Shown: positions 33,655 through 44,459 of the stretch, one piece after another
Layout: each line of letters opens with the position of its first letter
How positions within the stretch are numbered: the stretch's first letter is position 1
Source of the DNA: Sequoia sempervirens
Lineage: Eukaryota > Streptophyta > Pinopsida > Cupressales > Cupressaceae
Assembly: GCA_007258455.2 (NCBI GenBank)
Contig: VDFB02195666.1
Span: 1-64,000 of the forward strand
Length of the DNA stretch: 64,000 nucleotides
Reading direction: 5' to 3'
Translations under genes and position numbers: made by a program
The notes under the pieces: generated by a model
Told to the model about the DNA's origin: nothing
What the model saw: only the letters and a program-made list of their open reading frames with translations
Database searches by the model: none

Positions 33655-34124
33655 TGTTGGTGTAATTAAATGTCTTGTACCTTGTCCTAGGTCATAATTA
33701 CACCTTACTTAAGTTTACTTAGGGACCACATAGGAGCTTGTTGGAGATTTTCCACCTTTTGTGGACTTGACATCTCATACCTCATCACTTCCACCTTTTC
33801 TGGACACATCATGTGATCATCTCTCCACCTTTTGTGGAGATTATCACATTATCCTTTTCCACTTTAGATGGAGTGATAACTCTTCATTGTTGTCACATGT
33901 CATAAGATTACGACACTTGTCATAATCTTATGCCATCCTATGTTCTCACCTTGGCTATATATCCAAGGGGTCTCTTATGCATAGTATTGAGTATTGAGCA
34001 TTGTATTGCATATCATATTATTGACATTGAATACAGTTTATTCTTGTCATATTATTCTCTCTCTTTTGTGCTTTCTATTAGGCCTCTAGATCTTGGGTGG
34101 CTACCTTCATAGCCAATTCTTACA
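33655..34124 (+). repeat. 5' LTR of element E
   Basis: Starts TGTTGGTGTAAT and ends TTCTTACA. A TATA-like TATATAT lies at 33956-33962. It contains repeats of 'tccaccttttgtgga', a short inverted-repeat-like motif. Differences from the 3' LTR include agcttg/aggttg, cttgac/cttcac and ggcctc/ggtctc. Confidence 0.93.
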
Positions 34125-34137
34125 TGGTATCAGAGCG
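34125..34137 (+). other. Primer binding site of element E (initiator Met tRNA)
   Basis: TGGTATCAGAGCG begins immediately after the 5' LTR, as is usual for plant copia elements. Confidence 0.92.
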
Positions 34138-35696
34138 ATTGGAGCGTCTTTGGATTGCCATTTTGGAGAGATCTTGATGCATTGAAAGATTGGTCTATTT
34201 TCAGATCCATGTTGCTGCAGCATTTTGGAGCATCCTACGCCAAATCTAAGTCCACCATTGCGTTCGGGAGGCTGTTTCCAGTTGAGATCGCCTTTCGTTT
34301 CATCCAAATCGGACATCGGGAGCTCTAGATCTGAAAAATTCTCCAATTTGGGGTATTTTTTCAATTTTCTGAATTTTTCAATAGTTCTGAAAAAAAAATA
34401 TTTTGTCAGAAAATTTCAAAATTTTTCTATATTCCAAAAATATTTATAAGAATATTTTGAAATTTTTTAGCAAAATTCATAGCTTTAAAAATTCCATTTG
34501 TATTGGGTTTTTTTTATCGTAATTGTATTATATTTTCTGATTTTTAAAATCAGAAATCAAAAATTTCATTGTTTTGATTTTTATAAATAAAAAATAAAAA
34601 AATAAAAAAATTCAAAATAAAAAGTTTTTGCGGCCGTACCCGCAGACTGCAGGGTACGACCTTGCCCTGACCACCGTCCACCCCCCTGCCACGCAGGTAA
34701 CAAACCGGCCACAGGAAGCCACGTGGCGTGGCGTTCCGCCGCCACGCGGCTCCCCCAGCATCCACCGGCGGCAATGAAAGCATCGGCAGAGAGCCGGAAA
34801 CTTTAACTCCGGCGGCGGTTTCGAATTCCGGCAGGCCCTCTTCAAATCCGGCGGTGTTTAAAGAGAATATTCTGAGCGGAAGATTCCGGCAGCGGGCTCC
34901 ACAAACTTGCCACGTCATCTCGGCCGTACACTGACACGTCATTTTTCGTATCGTACGGACTGTCCATGTCAGCAGGCCTTTTTTCCGACCGTCAGACGCC
35001 CGTCAAATTTAAGGTCTTATACTGATGACGTCAGCATGACGTCGGCAGGGATTTTCAAATTTTCTGCCCCCCTCTCCAATGGAGTTTCTGATTTTGCAGT
35101 CCAACTTCAAAGCTCCATATCTTGCTCATTTTTGCTCCTTTTTTCGAGCAATTTTTTTTTATTTGGGCTAATTTTTCATGTACTTCGTAGTGGTGTACTC
35201 GGTTTCTAATTTTGGTGCACAGATTTTCCATAATTTTCAGTTTCTCAACACTGATCCTGTCTTGTCACCGTTTCTGCAACTTCAGAGGCTTCGTTCAGGT
35301 TCATACGAACTCCTTTTCAGGTGCCGTTTTTTTTGAAAGTGCATGATTTTTCGTCTACTTCTTGAATCTGCAATCATTTTGAAGCGATCTTGAGTGGATT
35401 TTGTACTTTCAGCATATGGTCATTTTTGGCCTATTTGGTACTTGTATTGCATAGATCCGAATTTAGGTCTTTGCTTATTTGTTCTAGTCTGTTATCAGCC
35501 TCTTTATTGGCAAGTTGTAAATCAGAAATTATAAGCCCACTTAGCCATGTTGCAAGTGGCCTATTGTACACGCACTACATTATAAAGTGCCAAAATCATC
35601 TATTTATGGGGGGGGTACTTTGATTGAGTGAATTTAGGGGGGTGTATCTCTTGTGTGATTGTTCATATTTTCTCTCTTGTGCTCTTGTATTCCATC
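34138..35696 (+). other. Long untranslated leader of element E
   Basis: This 1.56-kb leader changes composition sharply. 34360-34620 is very A/T-rich, 34625-34990 is G/C-rich with many CG pairs ('cggccgtacccgcag', 'ccggcggcggtttcg'), and 35000-35690 returns to intermediate composition with T-runs. The small frames across the GC block (34550-34942, 34612-34845, 34728-34934) overlap on both strands and lack family similarity. No splice sites were confirmed. The GC block looks foreign and may be a captured piece of host DNA. Confidence 0.5.
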
Positions 35697-37997
35697 ATGG
35701 GTTCATCTAAAGTTCCACTCTTAACTGCACATAATTATGGTACTTGGAAAGTACGTGCATGGAGTAAACTAATGGAAAAAGGTTTAATTTACTACATTGA
35801 TGGAACCATAACTGCACCTTCAGATCCTAAAGCAGATCCAACAGCATATATGGATTGGCTCACTAAAACTTCTATGGCATTGGGTACATTAAGGAAGTTC
35901 ATTTCAGATGATTTCATTTTCCATGTTGATAAATGTACTACAGCTAAGGAAGCTTGGGATAAGCTTGTTGCTTTGTATGGTAAGGTTGATAAGGTTAAGG
36001 GATACAAACTTGAACATGATCTCTTAAGCCTTGATCCCAAAGATTTTGATACAATTCAGGATTATGTCACTAAGGCAACTGAACTAAGAGTACAACTAAA
36101 AGATTGTGGTATTGAAAAAGAGGATGATCAATTGGTCTTCAACTTATTAGATAAACTTCCAGTTGAGTATGCAGCCTTTGTTTCAAGTTTTCAGACTCAA
36201 AGATTGACAATAAGTAACTTCAAAACACCATCTTTTGAGGCTCTCACAGATCTTTTGATTCTTGAGCAAAATAAGTTGATGAAAATGGGTATTCTAAAGT
36301 CTTCAACTTCAAGAGCATTGGTGGTCAATCATGGAAAAAATAAGCAAGGCAAAGGGAAAGACCAAAAGCAATCTTCGCCAAAACCACAAGGAGAGAACAA
36401 ACAATCCACTCCTCCACAACAAAGCTCATCAACATCATCTTCCTCAAAGAAGTACAACAATTCAAGCAAGAGGGAGCAACCAACATGTGCATATTGCAAA
36501 AGGATTGGTCATGATGAGCATCGTTGTCATGTTAAGCAAATTGATGAGTTGAAAAAAATCCTTAAGAAGAATAACATCAACTTGCCAGCTGCATATCAAG
36601 AGAAGGAATCATCTCCTTCCAATTCTTCTTCTAAGGGAAAAGGAACAACTCTCATGGCAACAACATCTAGCTCATCTCCTTCTTCTACATCATCTCAATA
36701 TGATAAACATAAGGGGCAAGCATTTCTTGCTTTTGCAGATTCCAATACAGATCAGTGGATCCTTGATTCAGGAGCTTCGCATCATATGACTTCGTGCAAG
36801 GATATGTACTCTTCATTTGATTCTTGTTCTTCACCACCCATTTTGATGGCAAACAACACTTCTTTGGAAGTTTGTGGGAAGGGTTCTATTGACATTGAAG
36901 GTGGAACATTCAATGATGTTCTATTTGTGCCTACTTTGTCAAGGAATATCCTCTCCATCTATCAGATTACACATAGTGGTACAGGAAAGACTGTAGAGTT
37001 CACACCAGATTCTGTCATTGTTCGGGATTTGCATAGCAGGGCTCTTGTTGCAATTGGGGAGGTTGACGATCGTTCTAGGTTCTACACCTTCTCATATTTT
37101 GCTCCTATTGATGATTCAGTTCACCCCAGTGTGGACAAACTTGAGGAGACTGAGTATGGTTACTTGAATCTTGGAGTGCTTTCTACTCCTGAGGTTCTTG
37201 AACCTATTGCTGATACTCCATCTCCTATATTGACTGATGTACCTGATGACACTTGTGTTCCGATAGTTTCAGTTCCTTGTGATTCAGTGCAACAGTGTAT
37301 ACCTTGTCTTCCAGCAGCAGCTTCATGGGATGACTACTTGACAGACATTAGCAGTTTGTTTGTGGAGTCCTACATTGCAGATTTGGGAGACACACTTGAT
37401 TACTTGCATCTTCTCTTTGATGAAGGTGATTCTTCTTCAGTTGTTGCAAGGGAACACTCTGACCCTCCTCTACATGATCAGTCTTTCGAGGTTGATGTGA
37501 TTGTGGATGCATATGTACAACAATTGGAGGAGGCCACTTTCTCTCTTGAGGAGACATTGTCTTCGGAGTATGTTCTACCTTCATCCTTGCTAGATCCTGA
37601 GTTGTCTTTTTCACCAGATGAAAGTGTTGTTGCAAAGGGTTTCTCACAGATTCCAAGAGGTGACTACATTGCAGCTTCACATGGTTTGGGGAAGGCATCT
37701 TTCGGCATCAACACAGGGACACTTGAGCAGATTTCTGAGACTTCTTACATTTTGAGGGTTCTTCCTTCTTCACTTGTGGATTGGGGAGACTTCATTCATA
37801 CACCTTTGGTATTGTTTCTTCCCAAGGGGAGGAACGTTGTTCGACAGTTTTGGAGCAGTTTCTTCATTCCTTCTCGAGCTTCTTCCATTGGTGATCATTG
37901 TACATTGAGGGGGGGCTACCTTGTCTCTCTTCTTCTCTTGTATGGGGGGGACTTTTTCCTCACATGGGGTTTTTTCCTTCTCATGCTATGTTCATAG
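35697..37997 (+). CDS. Gag-protease polyprotein with unknown C-terminal extension, element E
   Basis: The frame is open from 35628, but ATG 35697 ('MGSSKVPLLTAHNYGTWKVR') matches the usual copia Gag start, giving 766 residues. Residues about 10-200 are the copia Gag capsid ('KCTTAKEAWDKLVALYGKVD', 'DQLVFNLLDKLPVEYAAF'). The zinc knuckle 'CAYCKRIGHDEHRC' is near residue 264. Retropepsin 'ILDSGASHHMTS' is near 358 and 'VLFVPTLSRNILSI' follows. In copia this is followed by the GAG-pre-integrase segment, but here a D/S/P-rich stretch of about 170 residues comes next, then 'VVAKGFSQIPRGDY' near residue 644, the first motif of copia RT. The sequence then departs again to an unknown hydrophobic end. 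It can plausibly form particles and cleave Gag but cannot copy or integrate. Confidence 0.85.
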   Translation: MGSSKVPLLTAHNYGTWKVRAWSKLMEKGLIYYIDGTITAPSDPKADPTAYMDWLTKTSMALGTLRKFISDDFIFHVDKCTTAKEAWDKLVALYGKVDKVKGYKLEHDLLSLDPKDFDTIQDYVTKATELRVQLKDCGIEKEDDQLVFNLLDKLPVEYAAFVSSFQTQRLTISNFKTPSFEALTDLLILEQNKLMKMGILKSSTSRALVVNHGKNKQGKGKDQKQSSPKPQGENKQSTPPQQSSSTSSSSKKYNNSSKREQPTCAYCKRIGHDEHRCHVKQIDELKKILKKNNINLPAAYQEKESSPSNSSSKGKGTTLMATTSSSSPSSTSSQYDKHKGQAFLAFADSNTDQWILDSGASHHMTSCKDMYSSFDSCSSPPILMANNTSLEVCGKGSIDIEGGTFNDVLFVPTLSRNILSIYQITHSGTGKTVEFTPDSVIVRDLHSRALVAIGEVDDRSRFYTFSYFAPIDDSVHPSVDKLEETEYGYLNLGVLSTPEVLEPIADTPSPILTDVPDDTCVPIVSVPCDSVQQCIPCLPAAASWDDYLTDISSLFVESYIADLGDTLDYLHLLFDEGDSSSVVAREHSDPPLHDQSFEVDVIVDAYVQQLEEATFSLEETLSSEYVLPSSLLDPELSFSPDESVVAKGFSQIPRGDYIAASHGLGKASFGINTGTLEQISETSYILRVLPSSLVDWGDFIHTPLVLFLPKGRNVVRQFWSSFFIPSRASSIGDHCTLRGGYLVSLLLLYGGDFFLTWGFFLLMLCS

Positions 37998-38158
37998 CTT
38001 TTTGTATTTCATCTCTCTTTTGGGGGTAGTTTTTTCCCACTGGGTTTTTCTATCTTTACTCCACTTGTGAGAGATTTCATTGCATTTGTACATGGGTACC
38101 TAACATGGCCTAGTAGCCGACCCATTTTGGATTGTTTACTTTTGTGTACATTCTCCTA

Positions 38159-38629
38159 AGTTGGGTGTAATTAAATGTCTTGTACCTTGTCCTAGGTCAT
38201 AATTACACCTTACTTAAGTTTACTTAGGGACCACATAGGAGGTTGTTGGAGATTTTCCACCTTTTGTGGACTTCACATCTCATACCTCATCACTTCCACC
38301 TTTTCTGGACACATCATGTGATCATCTCTCCACCTTTTGTGGAGATTATCACATTATCCTTTTCCACTTTAGATGGAGTGATAACTCTTCATTGTTGTCA
38401 CATGTCATAAGATTACGACACTTGTCATAATCTTATGCCATCCTATGTTCTCACCTTGGCTATATATCCAAGGGGTCTCTTATGCATAGTATTGAGTATT
38501 GAGCATTGTATTGCATATCATATTATTGACATTGAATACAGTTTATTCTTGTCATATTATTCTCTCTCTTTTGTGCTTTCTATTAGGTCTCTAGATCTTG
38601 GGTGGCTACCTTCATAGCCAATTCTTACA
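38159..38629 (+). repeat. 3' LTR of element E
   Basis: Matches the 5' LTR nearly base for base, with a TATA-like TATATAT at 38461-38467. It begins AGTTGGG where the other LTR has TGTTGG, so the terminal TG is lost, and no purine tract adjoins it. The 3' end TTACA is intact and is followed by the target duplication. Confidence 0.9.
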
Positions 38630-39420
38630 ATGGCAATCTCTACGACGATCTCCATATCAACATTCCTTTGCACATGGACCTGTTTCTTGATCCTCTTGTC
38701 GGGCGCATCCTGATAAGGCTGATCAAAATCTGAATGATCAAGGACATAGGATGGATGCCTCCTCTTCCTTCCCAGTTGAGCCTCAATCCAAGACTGGTCT
38801 CGGCTAATGCCACTGGAAGGATCTGTATTAGCAATGAGAGGCTTTGACGTGAGTGAATATGTAGAGGAACTGCTGCGAGGTGGTGAGTCTAAGTCCAATT
38901 CAATGCAAATCAGGACTAGAGACTGCTCAGGTGTAGGTGATGGAACACGAGGCTGTATCTCAGGCTCTAGCAAACTCTAAACTAGCTCTCTAACAGGCTC
39001 CGGGTGTGTATCAATGGCAAGCGCCTTCCCTTTTGAATTGTTAGGCGCTTGACTCTTCTTTGGAGGGTTACTCCTCTTCTTCTGTTTGGGTTTAGACAAG
39101 GAAGGCAACGAAGGATACACCATTGGCGACTCTGCTCTAGGCACATTTACCCTCCTGGTCTTCTTGCTATCGAGGTAAAGTATACTATTTTGGATAACTC
39201 TACTTGACCTCTCCTTTACTGATGCATACTCCTTGGCGTACCAATCAACTGCCGACAATGGTTGTGTATCAACCTGCTCTTTGAAAAATTGAGGAAGTAT
39301 CTCTCCCTCATCATCTGATAAACCTCTCACATCTTCTGCCAAGAAGACAAAAATCTGTGAGAGAGAGAAGCGGCCATAGCTGCGTCTGCGCACCTCGAAG
39401 TCATCGTCACAATTCGCCCA

Positions 39421-41140
39421 ATAATCCTCCATTCTAGGCTTATGGTATGAGCGAATGCCAAGACGCTCTGAATAACGACCCCAAGAATCATAGGTGCGAG
39501 TATCGATAGGATACTTGAGTTTGCAATTCTCCAACTCCTATCCTGCAGCTTTGGCATCAACTGTCGTTCTGCACCAATAGATTCCGAACTGCATGGGAAA
39601 GGTGGCAGCTTGTTTATGCTTATGGTGCAAAAGACGATGAACATCATGTAACTGCTTGAGGAACTCCATGAAAACTATCCTATCCGAAGGATAGCGTGGA
39701 AGCATGGTTGGATTTCTTGTAAATCCATATACATGGATGTAGGTGTATGTAGGGAACTAAATGAACCAGTCTGCCCAATCAAACATTGTTGTTCTAGCAA
39801 CTGCTGATATACAAATGTGCAACTCCCGGTCCAAGTTTCTCACTGTGTAAGTAAAGAAAGCCTCGTTGACACGCTTGAAGTGACATTTAGCTTAGTGAAC
39901 TCAAGCTGATCATAGTAGTGATAGACTTTCTAAATAGTAAGTATGCCCACCATGTTCAACCCTCTAAATTGACCCTGGTAAGCGATCAAGTACACAAGGT
40001 AAGAACACGTGAAACTCATGGGCAACTAGAAAACTAGTGATTTGCTCGTGGATAATATCATTGATGAAGGATGCCCAATCATAATGCTCTTGCCCATATA
40101 TGATGCGACTAATGATGTAATACATCTAGGGCTGAAATATGTTTGCATTTGAACGACCTGAGACACGATTCAAAAGTATGATTAGAATTGCGTACTCATC
40201 CTTGTACTCACTGCGACCCACGTTGTTTGGCAATTTGTTCTTCTTTTGCTTCAACCATCTCTCTACCATCTTACTTTGGCACTTGTCCACATTAGCGTTG
40301 AATGCATGCTCACACTACTCCATAGAAATGACCAGAGTGCTCGGGTGCTGAGCCAAAACATCTTTCGATGTAATCCTCCAGATGGCGAATGCCAAGACGC
40401 TCTGAGACTCATAGGTGCGAGTATCGATACTCGCAGCTTTGGCATCAACTGTCGTACCAATGATTCCGAACTGCATCTATGCATGGTGCAAAAGACGATA
40501 ACATCATGTAACAGGAACTCCATGTATCCTATCCGTAAAGCATGCTTGTAGCTACAAGAGCAACTGATATACAAATGTGCAACTCCCGGTCCAAGTTTCT
40601 CACTGTGTAAGTAAAGAAAGCCTCGTTGACACGCTTGAAGTGACATTTAGCCTTAGTGAACTCAAGCTGATCATAGTAGTGATAGACTTTCTAAATAGTA
40701 AGTATGCCCACCATGTTCAACCCTCTAAATTGACCCTGGTAAGCGATCAAGTACACAAGGTAAGAACACGTGAAACTCATGGGCAACTAGAAAACTAGTG
40801 ATTTGCTCGTGGATAATATCATTGATGAAGGATGCCCAATCATAATGCTCTTGCCCATATATGATGCGACTAATGATGTAATACATCTAGGGCTGAAATA
40901 TGTTTGCATTTGAACGACCTGAGACATGATTCAAAAGTATGATTAGAATTGCGTACTCATCCTTGTACTCACCGCGACCCACGTTGTTTGGCAATTTGTT
41001 CTTCTTTTGCTTCAACCATCGCTCTACCATCTTACTTTGGCACTTGTCCACATCAGCGTTGAATGCATGCTCACACTACTCCATAGAAATGACCAGAGTG
41101 CTCGGGTGCTGAGGAATACCAAAACATCTTTCGATGTCCA
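39421..41140 (-). repeat. Tandem duplication inside G1, second copy with many small deletions
   Basis: 39421-40373 is repeated as 40374 to about 41140. The part shared by 39807-40330 and 40562-41100 is almost identical. In the 40374-40570 part, the sequence corresponds to 39421-39806 but with about ten separate gaps of a few to more than 100 bases. For example, 'gcgaatgccaagacgctctga' is followed directly by a later segment. G2 has a single copy, so the duplication arose in G1. Confidence 0.8.
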
Positions 41141-43962
41141 GAGGCTTGAGACTGCATATAACTCGTCCATCTACTGACACTATCTCACAAGTAGCAGAGT
41201 TGTAATGCTTAGCACAAGAGATTACAAACTCCACGCAGTGAACTGAGATAGGTATGGAGGCGGCCTCAAGTAACCCAGACTGCTGAATGTTCTAAACTAT
41301 TGAATCTCTAATCTTGGTAGGATCTAAAACTGCTTTTGCAAGCACCTTGTGGAGCTTCGTATCAACCGTCTCGATGAAGTCATGAGTCAGGACCGATTTG
41401 GTCTTGAAATTGAGCCGAGTGTATTGCATTTTGAAAAACTTGCGTGTTGACTGTGAACACGGCTATATTTTGACAAGTTTTCTAGAAAGTTAAAAATAGC
41501 TTGCTGAGGCTAAAAATAGCCTATCAAAGGGCAATTTTCGGCAAAAAATCTAAGATATGGGTTTTGTCCAGAAAAAGATTCTAAGACAATCCAAAACGTC
41601 AGATTTGCAAAAAATTGACTTCTACTCGACCATGCAAAGAATTTTTAGTTGAGAAAATTAGAGCCTCGAGAATTGATGCTCTGTAGTAAAATTTTCCTGA
41701 AAAATCAAGCACATGGATTTAACTGAGGAAGCTCTGTAAAATCGATCTAGATGAATTGTTTTATCAAAATTTGCCTGTTTCTGGAACATGCGAATGGAAT
41801 CTGAGAGAATTTTGATGAATCTGAGAGGAGAAAAGACGTTTTTTATTGCTCTCCTTTGTAAAAAATCGCCACTATAATCGTCAAATTCACTGATAAATTC
41901 AAACTAATGCCTGCAAAAGGAAACTATTAATGTCTTTGAATTCAATTGCTGATGAAATCGCCCAATTTTGGAGAAAATCGCCTCTACCTTGAAGCAATAT
42001 GAATTTCTGAAGCTGTGTGAGTGATTTAAATGACGGCGCCATGTTTAAATAGAGTAAATTCGCACCATAATGATGACTGCAAGATTTTAAAACCTTGATT
42101 GAAATAGAATGTTTCTGATTGGACCCCCTCCAGTTGAACTGAGATGACTTGGAGTCCGGATTATAAAATAATAATATAATATTCACTTTGCTTTTTCATG
42201 CTTATTTAATTCTTCAACATAAAGAGGCGCCAAAAATCAATTAATTGGTGAAAATCACCACCTTTCATGTTGGCATGCAAAATAAATATTTAATATTATT
42301 TTATTCAGTTTACAAACAACGTAAAGCACCTGGATGGATCCGGCAACCTTCACTGATTTCAAAAAGTCCTCATTTGATCTCATAGGCGTCCATTTGCTCA
42401 AGATATGACGTTTTTTACTACACTTTATAGCTCACTGCAAAGTTATAGTTTGACCATATTCAACATTGATTTCCAGATGACTAAGCAAGACTGTGATTGT
42501 ACCGAGATATTCATCGCGAAGCCTGTAGAACAAGGATGAAATGTCTGCTGGGAGCCGTGACTGCTAAAGCCAACGTTTAACACCTCAAAAAATTAGGCGC
42601 CTTTGATTAAATTGATTTTTAGGCACCAGACAACCATTTCTCTGTTTTGCCATCTGACACTTCAAATTGCCGCCGATGATGAACGGTGAACCCTACTGAC
42701 TGGCTGGTAACGTCACTGCATGATTGGAAGTTTTCTACATCCAACGACTGTATGGAAGATACCTGAAAGCTGCAGTAGAGACCCCAAAAGCAAGGGCGCC
42801 CCTAGCCTCTGAAGGCTCACACCATTTTATCAAAAGTGCAACTTTCAATCGGATGCCCTACTTTGACCCTCAATACCGGGAGCTGGAGTGCTCTGATTCG
42901 CGTGTCGTCAGTCTCATTGCATAGCTAGAACAACTTATGAGAGATGTCTTTGGAGGTGACGAAGCAAGAAAATTGCTTCTAAGACCTCAAAAAGAAGATA
43001 ACCTTTTCAAAATAAAATATACGCTCCACAGTCATTTTCCAGACGTCTTCACTTTTCAGCATTCTACAAAGACCTCACACATACGAGTGTTTGCCAAATC
43101 TTGGAGGTTGATGGTTGGGCTTGTTGGATAGCTGGAGTAATTGCGCACAAGTCTCGTGAAGACTGCGAAAGCTAAAAACTCCATTTGACAGGCCTAAAGG
43201 TTGGGCGCCTCTAGCCTACAGGGGCTCAAATGTATAATACCATTTTCTCCACCCTCTGTTTTATGTGCCTGGTAGGGTCTCTGCCACGATCACTTAGAAT
43301 GTCGAATTGACTGGCTGATTGGTGCGTTGCGAAGCTAGACTAGATTAGCAAAGATCTCAGGAAGACCACATCTGCAAATACCAGCATTTGCTGGGCCATA
43401 TTCAAGGTCGCCCCTTGGCTATAGGGGCTCAGATTTGCAAACTAACTACCTTTTGTGATATGCATCCACTTCGTAACCTCAGCTTCTGACCTCGACTGCC
43501 AGAGTTCTGGAACTTAGATGATTGCATTTGATAGCTCGTTGGAAAGCTGGGCTAATTTGGAAGAGATTGACTGCATCTGCAAGCAAAAATAACCAAATCT
43601 GAACCTTCAAAGAGAAGGGCGCCCCTGGGCTACAGGGGCGCAAATATGCTTTTTGCCAAAAATCATCATTTGTTTGATCTTTGTAATCACCATTTTGGCC
43701 ACTGAAATGACCATGCAGGAGTATAATATCATCGTGAAATGCTTCTCCATCGTGATGTGCCTTGTTCTGAATCCCAAGTTCAGGTTCTGAGCTCCAGGTA
43801 ATCACCAATTGTTGTTGACGACTGACATGACACTGACCAAAGTCCATATTTGACTAGCCCAAAAACTGTATTTTGACATCATTTTAGCAAGGTTAAGACT
43901 CTTTTAAGCAAAATACCTTAATGAAGCAAAAAATTTGGTTTGGGTACAACAGGGACATGACA

Positions 43963-44420
43963 AAATGTATTTAGTACAACCCAAGATTTTAAAGAAATGT
44001 ACGTTTGGTTTCTTTCTTAACCAGGCCTCTCATGGTATGATCCCCTGTCTCACCTTGGGTGAGTTGTTCCTATGAATATAGATATTTGTGTTTCTCACTT
44101 TTGCCATAATCTCCATAGGCATACTATTTAGCCCTTAGCATATGCTGAGTCATTTTTTTCACCATTCAATTCGTCCTCACCATAATTCCATTTTGCTGCA
44201 GCGTGTAAGGGGAAGAATATTGTTTTTGCACCTCTTTTGCCAAAAAAATAGCAAATATTTTGCCACAAATCTATCCACCATTATCACTACACAAAATGCT
44301 TAATTCTCAATCTGGGCTCAATGTCTCCAACAGCTGAAAACTGCTTCAATTATCAAACACCTCACTCTTGTGTTTGAGAAAATATACCTACATCCACCTA
44401 TTATAATCATCAAGAAAAAG
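43963..44420 (-). pseudogene. Copia integrase core, fragment of element F
   Basis: On the minus strand the fragment shows, in mixed frames, 'FFLDDYNRWM', 'VYFLKHKSEVF', 'LCSDNGG' and 'YTLQQNGI', the classic copia integrase core strings (the D and D sites, then the 'PQQNG' region). It ends with 'PNVHFFKILGCTKYI' at the element B insertion point, and the protein would continue at 15436. Several stops are present. This is the oldest layer of the nest. Confidence 0.8.
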
Positions 44421-44459
44421 TAGGAAGTTTAAAGCACCGGATATTGATTTGACCTCATA

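Larger units (their letters stand above)
33655..38629 (+). mobile_element. Young non-autonomous Ty1/copia element E
   Basis: This element of 4,975 bp has LTRs of about 470 bp that differ at about three bases plus the first positions. The target duplication ATGGC is perfect (33650-33654 and 38630-38634). A Met-tRNA primer site follows the 5' LTR. After a 1.57-kb leader comes one open frame for Gag, zinc knuckle and protease with an unusual tail, and integrase, RT and RNase H are absent. It resembles the TR-GAG type of plant parasite elements but keeps the protease. It sits inside the reading frame of giant LTR G1. Confidence 0.93.
32706..41429 (-). pseudogene. LTR-borne unknown ORF, G1 copy, split by element E
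   Basis: The reading frame begins at ATG 41429 ('MQYTRLNFKTKSVLTHDF') and runs leftward to about 38635. Element E interrupts it between 'MEIVVEIAI' and 'LEGKNLDEIEAQDF', and it resumes at 33649 and ends at TAG 32706. The best open parts are 38977-39534, 38641-38973 and 32955-33584. I do not recognise the family. Visible traits are 'ICSLKPLDIERCFGIP', a serine-rich stretch ('PPRSSSSTYSL'), a basic patch ('KPKQKKRSNPPKKSQ') that could be a nuclear signal, and a helical C-terminal part ('LEEWEEEFVARGRSVL'). Stops, frame changes and an internal duplication (39421-41140) make this copy non-functional. The G2 copy is homologous throughout. Confidence 0.7.
31528..43951 (-). mobile_element. Giant solo LTR (G1), minus strand, carrying element E
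   Basis: Ends are TGTTGG at 31528 and ACAACA at 43951, with the perfect duplication GGGAC at 31523-31527 and 43952-43956. Subtracting element E and its duplication leaves about 7.44 kb of LTR. G2 (46327-52512, opposite strand) matches it from end to end apart from a tandem duplication at 39421-41140 and small indels. Read on the minus strand it has a long first part of unknown role, a degenerate reading frame (41429 to 32706) and a TATA box at 32335-32346. The absence of any interior identifies it as a solo LTR. Plant LTRs of this length are rare. Confidence 0.88.
15442..43962 (-). mobile_element. Non-coding LTR element B, heavily nested
   Basis: Without its insertions this element is about 6.5 kb: LTRs of about 2.41 kb and an interior of about 1.66 kb. 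The flanks AAACG (15437-15441) and AAATG (43963-43967) match at 4/5 and lie within a copia integrase gene that reads across the joint. Orientation is minus: a purine tract abuts the left LTR and a Met-tRNA primer site abuts the right LTR. The interior shows no Gag or Pol domain, so any movement must have used proteins from another element. Inserted in it are S3, N and G1 (which carries E). Confidence 0.85.

Noticed and set aside
34550..34942. Overlapping frames on both strands in the GC-rich leader of element E, possibly a captured exon
   Set aside because: Frames stay open on both strands because GC-rich DNA has few stops. No domain or motif supports a protein.
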